Assembly (NCBI GenBank): GCA_015075375.1
Contig: JABTUM010000001.1
Location: 367,201 to 431,200, forward strand
Reading direction: 5' to 3'
Source of the DNA: Planctomycetota bacterium
Lineage (GTDB): Bacteria; Planctomycetota; SZUA-567; H5-PLA8
DNA length: 64,000 nucleotides
Position 1 is the first letter of the stretch. Each line of letters starts with the position of its first letter. Positions 8,840-17,665 of this stretch are shown piece after piece. Made by a program: the position numbers and the translations under genes. The notes under the pieces are model-generated. The model saw only the letters and a program-made list of their open reading frames with translations, was not told the origin of the DNA and searched no databases.

Positions 8840-10123
8840 TCAGCAGCGGATCAACGCGTCGCGCGCGGCCCCGACGCCGATGTAACGCACCGGCGCGCCC
8901 GAGCATTGCTCCAGGCGTTTGACGTACGCTTGCGCCGCGGCCGGAAGCTCCGCGAAGCGCCGGCACGCATCCAGCGTCTCGCTCCAGCCGGGCAGCGTCT
9001 CGTACACAGGCTGCGCGCGTTCCACGAGGGACAAATCCGCCGGGAATCGATCGAGCATCCGGCCGTCCACCGTGTAATGCGTGCAGACCTTCAGCTCGCG
9101 CTCGCCGGTCAGCACGTCCAGCTTGGTCAGCGCCAGCGCGTCCACGCCGGAGACTTCAACCGCGTATCGTACGGCCACCGCGTCGAACCAGCCGCAGCGC
9201 CGCGGGCGGCCCGTAGTCGTCCCGAACTCACCCCCGCGCTGCCGCAGCGCCTCGCCTTGCGCATCCAGCAGTTCGGTGGGGAACGGCCCGGCGCCCACGC
9301 GCGTCGTATACGCCTTCACCACGCCCAGCGCCGTCTCGATCCGCTTCGGCGAAACGCCGCTGCCTGTCGCCGCGCCGCCGGCCGTCGAGTTGCTGCTCGT
9401 CACGTATGGATACGTGCCGTGGTCGATGTCCAGCAGCGTCCCCTGCGCGCCTTCGAACAGGAGCCGCTTCCTGGCGTCCAGCGCCGCGTTGAGGTACTGC
9501 GCCGTATCGGCGATGCATGGCTTGAGGCGCTCGGCGCTGGCCAGCACTTCGTCCGCCACGGCCTTCGGATCGAGCGGCTTTTCGCCGTAGACGTGCTGCA
9601 AGACCGCGTTCAGCTCGTCCAGCCGCGCGGCTACGCGTTCGCGCAGGAAACCCGGATTCAGCAGGTCAGAGACGCGGATGCCCGAGCGCGCGATCTTGTC
9701 CACGTACGCCGGACCGATCCCGCGTCCCGTCGTCCCGATCTTCTTCCCGCTCGCCTCCTTGCGCTTTTCGGAGAGCTGGTCAACGAGCTTGTGATACGGC
9801 ATCACGATTTGCGCGCGGTCGGAGAGCTTCAGGTTGCTCCCGTCCACCTTCACGCCGCGCTGATGCAGCGCGTCGATCTCCTTCAGCAACTGCGCCGGAT
9901 CCACCACGCAGCCGTTGGCGATGACGCAGACCTTATTCTCGTGCAGGATGCCCGACGGGACCAAGTGGAACGCATAGCGTTCCTTACCGACATATACGGT
10001 GTGGCCCGCGTTGGCGCCGCCTTGAAAGCGCACGACGATATCGATTTCGTCGCACAGCGCGTCGAGGACCTTCGCCTTGCCCTCGTCGCCCCACTGCATG
10101 CCCACGATGACCATAGCCGGCAT
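8840..10123 (-). CDS. purA: Adenylosuccinate synthetase
   Basis: A 427-aa enzyme that makes adenylosuccinate from IMP, aspartate and GTP, the first committed step to AMP. The whole length matches the family: VIVGMQWGDEGKAKVLDAL at the start, GGANAGHTV, TTGRGIGPAY, EGAQGTLLDIDHGTYPY, GEFGTTTGRPRRCGW and LTKLDVL. One oddity is that the P-loop-like GDEGKGK reads GDEGKAK here, with Ala at residue 17. The ATG at 10123 has AAGGGAGG 6 nt upstream. The leader contains a strong terminator-like hairpin (10246-10282). Confidence 0.97.
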   Translation of the reverse strand: MPAMVIVGMQWGDEGKAKVLDALCDEIDIVVRFQGGANAGHTVYVGKERYAFHLVPSGILHENKVCVIANGCVVDPAQLLKEIDALHQRGVKVDGSNLKLSDRAQIVMPYHKLVDQLSEKRKEASGKKIGTTGRGIGPAYVDKIARSGIRVSDLLNPGFLRERVAARLDELNAVLQHVYGEKPLDPKAVADEVLASAERLKPCIADTAQYLNAALDARKRLLFEGAQGTLLDIDHGTYPYVTSSNSTAGGAATGSGVSPKRIETALGVVKAYTTRVGAGPFPTELLDAQGEALRQRGGEFGTTTGRPRRCGWFDAVAVRYAVEVSGVDALALTKLDVLTGERELKVCTHYTVDGRMLDRFPADLSLVERAQPVYETLPGWSETLDACRRFAELPAAAQAYVKRLEQCSGAPVRYIGVGAARDALIRC

Positions 10124-10424
10124 GGTCGCCTCCCTTCGCGGGCGGCGCTTGGCTGGAGCCGCCCGTTGGGCGGCCCCCTTCTTGGGAAGGCCGGAGCCGG
10201 CCGCCTTCTGGAGGGCCCCCACGAGCGCCCTGCCGATCCGCGGCCAAAAAAAAAACGGCCGACGCCACCTGGCGAGGCCGTTGAACAAGTATGGCGGCGG
10301 CGGCCCGCGAGTCAAGTCCAATCCAAGGCCCGGCCTCGCGGCCCAGCGCCGCGCATTAAACCCGAATTATGGCTCACAAGCGCATACCTTGGCGCGTCCC
10401 ATGCGCACGGCGGGAGGATCGGCC
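10124..10424. other. Divergent intergenic region between purA and a secreted-protein gene
   Basis: A 301-bp region that must carry promoters for both directions. It is very GC-rich next to purA. The only clear element is the minus-strand terminator-like hairpin at 10246-10282. No small gene or recognised riboswitch is evident. On the plus side, GGGAGGA sits 8 nt before the ATG at 10425. Confidence 0.5.
10246..10282 (-). terminator. Terminator-like hairpin in the purA 5' leader, possible attenuator
   Basis: Read on the minus strand, AACGGCC pairs with GGCCGTT (plus 10276-10282 with 10254-10260) and an inner CGCC pairs with GGCG around a 4-nt loop. A run of T follows, encoded by ten A residues at plus 10246-10255. 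No minus-strand gene lies immediately upstream, so the element would act inside the purA transcript or stop antisense reading into it. Confidence 0.65.
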
Positions 10425-11456
10425 ATGCGAACTCGACCGCGCAAGTTCCGGCGCGCTTGTTATCTCCTCGTCTTGACCGGCTGGCTGGCCGCGAGCGGCC
10501 TCAGCCCGCTTGCCGACGGCTTCCACTTGCCCAACTTTTACGAGTACACGGTCGAATCGAGCTGGACGAAGCTCAAGGACGACTTCAAATTCCCGCCGCT
10601 GCCCGAAGGAAAAAAGTGGTCGGATGCGTATCCGCTCTTCCCCATCGACAGCCGCGTGCGCCCGTACCAGACGCTGCGCCCCGGCATGGCTCACGATCTG
10701 GTGCTCAAGTCCGTCGTCAAAAAAATGATCGTGATCTTCAAGTACACGGACCCCTACAACTACGCCTACGACAGCCCGCCCTGGATGAAAACGGAAACCG
10801 GCCGCGAGCAAGCGGTCAAGGAAGCCCTTGCGGTGCTCGACGAAATCGGCCCGCAGGCCGCCGCTTACCTTTGGGAAGCCCTGGAGGAAGTTTTACGGTT
10901 CGAAAACGATCCGCGCCGGCCGGGCATCCAGGAGTTTCGCAACGCTCAGCACGCCGCGGCCTTCGCCACCGAAGCCCTCCGCGACGCCATGCGCCGCAAG
11001 GAGCCGCGCTGGGCCGCCATCGAACTGGAAATCGAGAAAGAAGTGACCGCGTTCTGGAAAAGCGGAAACTATCTGGGCTCCCAGGCCGGCAAGAGCAACG
11101 GAAAGTACGCGAGTCTGCTTGAAGAGATGGACAAGCTGGTCCGCGCCGCCGCGCAGAAGGACCCCGAAATCAAGAAGCTCAAGGACGCCGAAGAAGACGC
11201 CACGCGCAAAGCCGTCCAGTTCAAGGCCAAAGCGCCGGGCGATTACATCAACATCACGAACGACGGCGGCGAAGGCGGCTTGCGCATCGCCGACGATTAC
11301 ATCACACGCTTAAAGGATGCGCTCCTGCAATACGGTCCGGCGCTCGACTGCTTTCTTAAAAACCAGCTTCACCACCGCCACCCGCTGCTGCGCCAAGCGG
11401 CGGAAGAAATCCTCGCAAAGATCGAAGCAAAATCGAAACAAGGCGCCGGAAAATAG
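10425..11456 (+). CDS. Hypothetical secreted protein
   Basis: A 343-aa protein of unknown function. It starts with a basic stretch and a hydrophobic core (RACYLLVLTGWLAASG) typical of a signal peptide, with cleavage likely near residue 30. The mature part is charged and mostly helical by eye, with segments such as LLEEMDKLVRAAAQK and KDPEIKKLKDAEEDATRKA that could form coiled coils. No catalytic motif was seen. The ATG at 10425 has GGGAGGA 8 nt upstream; an earlier ATG at 10401 lacks one. It diverges from purA and is followed 83 bp later by the PfkB kinase. Confidence 0.75.
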   Translation: MRTRPRKFRRACYLLVLTGWLAASGLSPLADGFHLPNFYEYTVESSWTKLKDDFKFPPLPEGKKWSDAYPLFPIDSRVRPYQTLRPGMAHDLVLKSVVKKMIVIFKYTDPYNYAYDSPPWMKTETGREQAVKEALAVLDEIGPQAAAYLWEALEEVLRFENDPRRPGIQEFRNAQHAAAFATEALRDAMRRKEPRWAAIELEIEKEVTAFWKSGNYLGSQAGKSNGKYASLLEEMDKLVRAAAQKDPEIKKLKDAEEDATRKAVQFKAKAPGDYINITNDGGEGGLRIADDYITRLKDALLQYGPALDCFLKNQLHHRHPLLRQAAEEILAKIEAKSKQGAGK

Positions 11457-11539
11457 CCCGCGCGCCCTGCGCTTCGACTGGCGCCCCCGCCCGCCAAGGG
11501 TAGATTAAGCGCCCCAACCCAAAGACGAGGGCGCCCATC

Positions 11540-12619
11540 GTGAAGCTCGAACTCCGCCAGAACTGCGCAACCGCTCTGCTGGTCCCCACCAGCATGGGCA
11601 TCCGCATCACCCCCGCGCACGGACAGCCGGTGCACAGCAGCGATACGTTCACGATGCAGGCGACCAGCGCCGAATCGAATGTCGCGAGCATCCCCGCGTA
11701 CCTGGGCCTCCCGGTCAAGATCCTGACTACGTTCGTCAAGGACAGCCCCATCGCGCGCATCATCAAGGACAACCTCGCCAGCCGCCATATCGCGTACGAA
11801 GGCAAGGACGTCGAGCAAGGCGGACCTTGGGGCTACCGGCATCAGATCAACATCGCCGACAGCGGCTTCGGCGCGCGCGGGCCGCGCGTCTGGAACGACC
11901 GCGCCGGCGAAGTCGGCCGCACCCTGAACGTGAAAGACTTCGACCTCGAACGCATCTTCGGCAAGGAAGGCGTCCAGATCGTCCATCTATCGGGGCTCGT
12001 CGGCGCGCTCTCGCCCGAGACCGGAACATTCTGCCTCGAACTGGCCCGCGCCGCGAAGAAGCACGGCACGCGGATCAGCTTCGACCTCAATTACCGCGCC
12101 TCGTTCTGGAAGAACCGTGAAAAAGAGCTGCGCGCGATCTTCGCCGAGATCGCCGGCGTCGCGGACATCCTGATCGGCAACGAAGAAGATTTCCAGCTCT
12201 GCCTCGGCATTCAGGGGCCCGAGGCCGGGGGCAAGGGGATCGCCGCCGAAATCGAGAGCTTCAAAGGCATGATCGACCGCGTGAAGAAGGCGTATCCCGG
12301 CGCGTGCGCCTTCGCCACCACCTTGCGCGAAGTGGAGCACACCAATTGCCACCACTGGGGCGCGATCACCCGCGTGGGCGACGAATGGCACGTCGTCGAA
12401 CCGCGCGAAATCCCGGTCCTCGACCGCATCGGCGGCGGCGACGGCTTCGTCGGCGGATTCCTCTACGGTATTCTGAAGGGCTGGCCGGCCGAGAAGTGGA
12501 TTCAGTTCGGCTGGGCCAGCGGCGCGCTCGCGACGACCTTCCTCACCGACTATGCGCAGCCGGCGGACGAAGAGATGGTCTGGAGCGTCTGGTCGGGTAA
12601 CGCGCGGGTGAAGCGTTGA
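11540..12619 (+). CDS. PfkB-family sugar kinase
   Basis: A 359-aa ribokinase-fold kinase, probably phosphorylating a sugar or sugar acid in the cytoplasm. The family C-terminal signature is present as DRIGGGDGFVGGFLYG, in which the last Asp is the catalytic base. The middle holds ISFDLNYRASFW and ILIGNEEDF, which resemble 2-keto-3-deoxygluconate kinases. The start is a GTG at 11540 with GAGG about 11 nt upstream. KdgK is a reasonable guess at the substrate class, but I leave the symbol blank. Confidence 0.88.
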   Translation: MKLELRQNCATALLVPTSMGIRITPAHGQPVHSSDTFTMQATSAESNVASIPAYLGLPVKILTTFVKDSPIARIIKDNLASRHIAYEGKDVEQGGPWGYRHQINIADSGFGARGPRVWNDRAGEVGRTLNVKDFDLERIFGKEGVQIVHLSGLVGALSPETGTFCLELARAAKKHGTRISFDLNYRASFWKNREKELRAIFAEIAGVADILIGNEEDFQLCLGIQGPEAGGKGIAAEIESFKGMIDRVKKAYPGACAFATTLREVEHTNCHHWGAITRVGDEWHVVEPREIPVLDRIGGGDGFVGGFLYGILKGWPAEKWIQFGWASGALATTFLTDYAQPADEEMVWSVWSGNARVKR

Positions 12620-12672
12620 GCCAATCTTTTTTAGCCGAGGTGTTTCGACGGTTGCCACCGGAAGTTTGAAGC

Positions 12673-13140
12673 CTACCCCTCCCCCATCGCCTTCAACACC
12701 TGCTCCGGGTGCGTCTCCGCCTTCGGCACCTTGCGCCAGTGCTTCTTCACCTTACCGTCCGCGCCCACCCACACCGTGCTGCGGATCACCCCGATCTTCT
12801 TTTGGCCGTACATCATCTTCTCGCCCCAAGCGCCGTACTCGGCCATCATCTTCTTGTCCGGATCGCTCAGCAGGGGGAAGGGCAGCTTGAACTTCTTGAT
12901 GAACTTCTGGTGGCTCGACGCGTCGTCGGGCGAAACGCCCAGCACCACCACGCCCTTCTTCTTTAGCGCCGCCCAATGGTCGCGGAATCCGCACGCTTCC
13001 TTCGTGCAGCCCGGCGTATCGTCCTTCGGGTAGAAGTAGACGATCACGTCCTTGCCTTTGAACGCCTTCAAGCTCACCGCTTGGCCGTCCTGATCCGCCA
13101 GCGTGAACGCCGGCGCCGCCTTGCCCTCTTCGATCGCCAT
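12673..13140 (-). CDS. bcp: Thioredoxin-dependent thiol peroxidase (BCP-type peroxiredoxin)
   Basis: A 155-aa atypical 2-Cys peroxiredoxin that reduces hydrogen and organic peroxides using thioredoxin. The active site DDTPGCTKEACGFRD has the peroxidatic Cys45 and a resolving Cys50 five residues later, as in E. coli Bcp. Other family blocks are VIVYFYPK, VVVLGVSPD and LPFPLLSDPD. The ATG at 13140 is preferred to a TTG six codons upstream. It lies 61 bp downstream of hisG on the same strand and converges with the kinase gene. Confidence 0.95.
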   Translation of the reverse strand: MAIEEGKAAPAFTLADQDGQAVSLKAFKGKDVIVYFYPKDDTPGCTKEACGFRDHWAALKKKGVVVLGVSPDDASSHQKFIKKFKLPFPLLSDPDKKMMAEYGAWGEKMMYGQKKIGVIRSTVWVGADGKVKKHWRKVPKAETHPEQVLKAMGEG

Positions 13141-13201
13141 GCCTTGCCCTTTCAACAAACGGTCCTGATCTTCTCCGCGTACTCCGCGCCTCCGCGGTGA
13201 A

Positions 13202-14050
13202 TCACAACCGGCAGTTCAGGATCTGCGTCTCCAGGATCGCGCTCGCGCCCAGCGCTTCCAACTGGTCGATGATCTCCACGCTCTTCTTCTTCGGAATCAT
13301 CACCTTCACCGCGCACCACTTGAGGTCTTCCAGGTCGCTTACCGTCGGCGACTCGAAGCCCGGCGCGATCTTCTCCGCGTCCTTCAGCCTCGCGCGCGGG
13401 ATGTTGTATTCCAGCAGCGTGTACTGCTGCGCCGTCAGCACGCCCTTCAAACGCCGCTGCACGAGGCCGCTCAACGCCGCGTCGCGCGGCTGTTTCGAAC
13501 CGATCAGCACCGCCTGCGAATGCGAGATCGTCTCGATCACGCTCAACCCGTTGTCGCGCAGCGTATCTCCGCTCTCCACCAGATCCACGATCGCGTCGGC
13601 CAGCCCCAGCGCCACCATCACTTCCACGCTGCCGCTCACCTCGACCAGATCGACGCGGACCTTGTGCTTCTTGAAGAACGAGCGCGCGGATTGCAGCATC
13701 GAACAGACAAGCTTCTTGCCGGCCAGATCCTTTACCTTCTTGATCCGGCTGCGGTCCGGAGCGGCCACGCAGAGCCGGCAGTGTCCGAAATCCAGATCCA
13801 GCAGCTTCTCGACGCGCTTCTCGCAGCCGTGCTCGTGAACGAGATCCTGCCCGACGATGCCCAGGTCCGCCGCGCCTTCGGCCACCAGCACCGGAATGTC
13901 GTCGGGGCGCACGAAAAGAATCGCGAGGTCCAGGCTTGTGGCGTGCGCGAAGAGGCTGCGGTCGCGGCGGCGGTACTTGATTCCCGCGGCCTTGATCAGG
14001 CTCTCTGCGGGTTCCTGCAGCCGGCCCTTGCTGGGCACGGCCAGACGCAT
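13202..14050 (-). CDS. hisG: ATP phosphoribosyltransferase, long form
   Basis: The first enzyme of histidine biosynthesis, joining ATP and PRPP. The catalytic part runs from LAVPSKGRLQEPA through LGIVGQDLVHE to the PRPP-binding segment (SGSVEVMVALGLADAIVDL, ESGDTLRDNGL). About 80 C-terminal residues (CAVKVMIPKKKSVEIIDQL) form the regulatory ACT-like domain of the long, HisZ-independent HisG, which is feedback-inhibited by histidine. The ATG at 14050 fits the family's usual N-terminus; a TTG at 14092 would add 14 residues. No other his genes are in the window. Confidence 0.95.
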   Translation of the reverse strand: MRLAVPSKGRLQEPAESLIKAAGIKYRRRDRSLFAHATSLDLAILFVRPDDIPVLVAEGAADLGIVGQDLVHEHGCEKRVEKLLDLDFGHCRLCVAAPDRSRIKKVKDLAGKKLVCSMLQSARSFFKKHKVRVDLVEVSGSVEVMVALGLADAIVDLVESGDTLRDNGLSVIETISHSQAVLIGSKQPRDAALSGLVQRRLKGVLTAQQYTLLEYNIPRARLKDAEKIAPGFESPTVSDLEDLKWCAVKVMIPKKKSVEIIDQLEALGASAILETQILNCRL

Positions 14051-14206
14051 CACGTTCGGTTCGAGGTGCACGTTCGGGCACTCCTGGGGCAATCGCTTTT
14101 CGGCAGGCTGGCGTTATACCCACCCGCCGATGCGCTTTCCAATCGCTTGCGGCGGCTCGTGCGCGCGCACGAAAATCGAGTACCTTGAGGGCGTTCCGCA
14201 ACGTCC

Positions 14207-15100
14207 GTGAGACCCGCCATGCTGATGCTTCACGACGCTCAAGGCCGGCCCCTGCGCATCGAGTTTCGCCACAGCGAGCGCATGCCGTTTATGGCCGGCG
14301 AGACCAACCAGCCGCACCACCATCGCACCAACAAAGAGCAGCATGTCATCTACTATCATTCCGGCTGCGGGCGCATTCTCGTCCGCGACGACTGGTACGA
14401 GGTTTCGCCCGGCGAACTGTACCTCGTCGATGCCGAAGCCCTGCACAGCTTCTCCGCCGCGCGGCGCGATCCGCACACGTACCTCGAGGCGACCTTTGTC
14501 CTCCACCCGCACCGCCCGCTGACGGGCCTGATCGCCGAACTCTCCGGCGCGCCCTGGCGCGATCCCCTCAAGCTCGACGCCCGCGGCCGCGAACTCATCG
14601 AAGGCGCGCTGGACGTCCTGCGCAGCGAAGCGCGGGAGGCCCTCGACCGCCAGAGCCCGATCGTGCAGCTGCGCCTGTGGGAATTGCTGCTCACACTCGC
14701 TCAATTGCATCGCGAACACGCCGAACGCGCAACCGGGGCCAGCGGCGCGGCGGGCGCGCCGCCCAGCGGCCAGCGCCTCGTCGATCTCGTGCATATCTAT
14801 CTGCGTAAAAATTTTCGCCGCCCGCTCGCGATGGAAGAACTCGCCGCCTACCTCCAGCGCAGCCCCTCCACCGTCGCGCACACTTACAAGAAGCACTCGC
14901 GCCGCAGCATCGGCGAAGAACTCCGCCTCATCCGTCTCACCCGTGCGAAGGAACTCCTGCGCAACAGCGACTATCCGATCGGGCGCATCGCCGAACTCTG
15001 CGGCTTCGGCGACGCCGCGCATTTCTCGCGCAGCTTCAAGGCCGCCGAACGCCAGACGCCCAAGGAGTACCGCGCCCAGGTCCTCGCCGAACCCAAGTAG
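14207..15100 (+). CDS. AraC-family transcriptional regulator
   Basis: A 297-aa regulator with an N-terminal cupin-like sensor (HVIYYHSGCGRILV, VSPGELYLVDAEALHSF) and a C-terminal double helix-turn-helix (MEELAAYLQRSPSTVAHTYKK and IGRIAELCGFGDAAHFSRSF). Such proteins respond to a small molecule, often a sugar. It converges with the downstream glycoside hydrolase gene (15110), only 9 bp apart. It may start at the GTG at 14207 or the ATG at 14219. Confidence 0.9.
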   Translation: MRPAMLMLHDAQGRPLRIEFRHSERMPFMAGETNQPHHHRTNKEQHVIYYHSGCGRILVRDDWYEVSPGELYLVDAEALHSFSAARRDPHTYLEATFVLHPHRPLTGLIAELSGAPWRDPLKLDARGRELIEGALDVLRSEAREALDRQSPIVQLRLWELLLTLAQLHREHAERATGASGAAGAPPSGQRLVDLVHIYLRKNFRRPLAMEELAAYLQRSPSTVAHTYKKHSRRSIGEELRLIRLTRAKELLRNSDYPIGRIAELCGFGDAAHFSRSFKAAERQTPKEYRAQVLAEPK

Positions 15101-15109
15101 CGCAACCCG

Positions 15110-17665
15110 CTACTTCGGCGTCACCACTACGGCGACGTCCCGCGCGAACGGCGGAGCCTTCAGCACCAGCGGTCCGGCCGCTTGCCCGGGATCGGGCGCG
15201 CTCACTTCCAGCGCCTCCGGCGCGCGCACCGTGCCGTCCCAGGTATCGATCCAAGTGACCGTATACGCGCCCGGTTCCAGCGCGGGGAGGCGCACGGTCA
15301 GGTCGTCGATCGCCGGCGGATCGGCCTCGCGCCGCTCCAGTTTCGCCGCCCACGTGCTGCGGCGGTCCTGAATCCAGACGCACAAGCCCCGCGCGCCGAC
15401 CCAGCCGCGCACGCTCACCGCGGCCTGCGCTTCCTGCGCGTTGCTCAACGTCCGCAGTGTCCCGGGATCCTCGCGCGTCGCGAGATCCTCGATCGCCGCC
15501 GCGAACCGTGCCGGTCCGCGCAGCAGCGGCCAAAGCTCGTGCCGTTCGACGTGCCGGTCCCACCACCACAGCATCGGCGTCCCGGCCAGCCCCGCGGACA
15601 GGCCTCCCATCAGCGAGTTGTGAAACAGAATGCCGCCGCGATCGCGCAGGTTCCGTTCGGCCGAACGCGCTTCGTCGCTCGCGCGCATCAGGTCCACATC
15701 TGCGATCCCTCGGTAACCGAACTCCCCCACCAGATACGGCCGCCGCGGCCGTCCGACTTCCCGCGACGCGCGCGCCCAGGACATCAGCAGCGCCGCTTCG
15801 TCGAAGGCCAGATCGTCCCGCGCGTCGGCCGCTTCGGGCACGTACCCGTGCACCTGCACGAAGCTCAGCCCCGGCGCGTCCTCCAGACCCAGCCACGCGT
15901 CGGCCGGCTCCAGCGCCGTGCTCACTGTGACCGGGTGCGCGTGTACATCCAGCGCCTCCAGGTGCTGCGCCATCGTCCCGCACCAGGCGATCGCCTCGCG
16001 CCGGAAGCGCCGCGCGCGGTCCGCATCCACCGGAGGCACCCCGGGATCGTCCGGATCGGCCTTCAGCGCCGGCCATGCTTCGTCGATCTCGTTGAGCAGT
16101 TCCCAGGCCCACAGCGAACGGTACGCCCCGTAGCGCGCGGCGAGATAACTCAGCCGCCGTTTGAAGCTGCGAACCGCCTCCGTGTCGCTGAAAAACTGCG
16201 GCGCCGAAACCAGCGGGCCGCCGTGCTCGCGAAAATACGGATGCTCCTTAGAAGTCACCGTCAAGTCGTGCGCGTTCTCCGCGACCAGGATGATGCGGAT
16301 GTCGCGCGCCTGAGCGGCCAGGAAGATCTCGTCCAGCGCCTGCGCCGCATCCGGATCGAAGCGCCCCGCCCGCGGCCCTTCCAGCGGCAGACCCCAGTGG
16401 CTCAGCCAAACCCGCGTCGCGTTCCCGCCGTGGCGCGCCAGTTCCACGAAGCGCCGCCGCATGCTCGACGCATCGCCGGCCCGTTCGGGCCAGGCGAGGT
16501 TCAACCCCACAGGCATCCAGACGCGCCCGTCGTCGAATCGAAAAACGCGCTCGCCCGGACGCACGCGCACAAAGCCCCGGCTCGCCGGAGGTCCGGCGCG
16601 CAACGCCTGAGCCGGACCGCGCACCATCCCCGTCGGCGCGACGACCACGATCCGCACGCCGTATTCGCCCGCCTTCGGCGGCGCGAAGCGGAAGCGGAAT
16701 TCGCCCTCTGCCGGCGCGTCGGTCGGGGCCTCCCAGTAGAAGCACGGCAGCCGCAACACCGGCGGCACCACGCCTTCCGCCGCAGGCACCGCCACTTCGG
16801 CCATCACCGTCAGTTCGTCGAAGCTGCTCGGATCCAGCCCGTTCGCGTAGACGCGCACGGCGCCTTCCAGGAAGTCGCCCGCCGGCGTCTGCAGCTTGTC
16901 GAGCGCCAGAGGCGACAGCAGCGGCGCGCGCCCGTCGCGGTCGATCCCCACGAACAAGTCGAAGCCGCCCGGCTGGTCCACGCGCCGCGGATCGGGGCGC
17001 AGCGCCTGCGTCAGCAGCCGCCCGCCGTCGAGCTTGCGCAACACCCACTCGGCCGGCCCCGAACGCGCCAGATCGACCCGCCGCATCGACTTGTCGCGAA
17101 AAGACAGGGCCCGCGCCGGGAACGGCCGGCCGTTTTCCTCGGGCAGATCGTCATCGGGATCGGGTACGTCCACCGAGCCGGTGGAATTGAGCGCGAACAG
17201 GCGCAGCTTCCCGGCATCCTTCTCGTCGCGCAGTTCGAGCGCCAGTTCGAGATTCAGTTCCGCGCGTTCGGGCGGCGGTGCGCCGTCGGCCGCTTCCACC
17301 GCGCCGGGCCGCACCAGCAGGTGCAGCCCCTTCTCCAAGCGCTGCACGCTAACCAGCGCCGCGGCCGTGCGCCCTTGGGGCAGCTTCCACTCGAGCGTGC
17401 GCAGTACCTCTGCGCCTTGGGCCAGCGGAGCCGTCTGCCGCCACGCGTCGCCCGAGGGCGCTACGCCGTCCGCCGAGCGCGCGCGCAACTGCAACGCCGC
17501 GAGCAACCGCGGTCCGTGGCTCAGGATCAGCCGCGCGTCGGGTTCCAGGATGCGGATTTCGAGCGCTTCGAGGGCGGGCGCGTCCGCGGCCCGCAGGACC
17601 GGCGCGCGAGCGGCCAGCAGCACCGCGGCCAGCGCCAGATACGGGATGCCGCCGCGGTGGATCAG
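15110..17665 (-). CDS. Secreted DUF5060-type glycoside hydrolase (GH5-like)
   Basis: About 850 aa. A hydrophobic stretch (PYLALAAVLLAARAP) looks like a signal peptide. Next come a beta-rich N-terminal region and a DUF5060-like domain (YGVRIVVVAPTG). The TIM barrel opens with GRVWMPVGLNLAW. The acid/base Asn-Glu pair is in LLNEIDE (near 16090) and the nucleophile Glu in YLVGEFGY (near 15725), the GH-A clan layout. The start is uncertain. In this frame only a CTG (17665, overlapping the upstream gene's TGA) or a GTG at 17623 that would trim the signal peptide is available, suggesting translational coupling. Its paralogue is the lipoprotein at 46426-48804. Confidence 0.8.
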   Translation of the reverse strand: MIHRGGIPYLALAAVLLAARAPVLRAADAPALEALEIRILEPDARLILSHGPRLLAALQLRARSADGVAPSGDAWRQTAPLAQGAEVLRTLEWKLPQGRTAAALVSVQRLEKGLHLLVRPGAVEAADGAPPPERAELNLELALELRDEKDAGKLRLFALNSTGSVDVPDPDDDLPEENGRPFPARALSFRDKSMRRVDLARSGPAEWVLRKLDGGRLLTQALRPDPRRVDQPGGFDLFVGIDRDGRAPLLSPLALDKLQTPAGDFLEGAVRVYANGLDPSSFDELTVMAEVAVPAAEGVVPPVLRLPCFYWEAPTDAPAEGEFRFRFAPPKAGEYGVRIVVVAPTGMVRGPAQALRAGPPASRGFVRVRPGERVFRFDDGRVWMPVGLNLAWPERAGDASSMRRRFVELARHGGNATRVWLSHWGLPLEGPRAGRFDPDAAQALDEIFLAAQARDIRIILVAENAHDLTVTSKEHPYFREHGGPLVSAPQFFSDTEAVRSFKRRLSYLAARYGAYRSLWAWELLNEIDEAWPALKADPDDPGVPPVDADRARRFRREAIAWCGTMAQHLEALDVHAHPVTVSTALEPADAWLGLEDAPGLSFVQVHGYVPEAADARDDLAFDEAALLMSWARASREVGRPRRPYLVGEFGYRGIADVDLMRASDEARSAERNLRDRGGILFHNSLMGGLSAGLAGTPMLWWWDRHVERHELWPLLRGPARFAAAIEDLATREDPGTLRTLSNAQEAQAAVSVRGWVGARGLCVWIQDRRSTWAAKLERREADPPAIDDLTVRLPALEPGAYTVTWIDTWDGTVRAPEALEVSAPDPGQAAGPLVLKAPPFARDVAVVVTPK

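Noticed and set aside
12599..12635. AACGC/GCGTT stem followed by T6 at the end of the PfkB kinase gene
   Set aside because: The stem is only 5 bp with a large loop and the T run starts 9 nt later, too weak to call a terminator.
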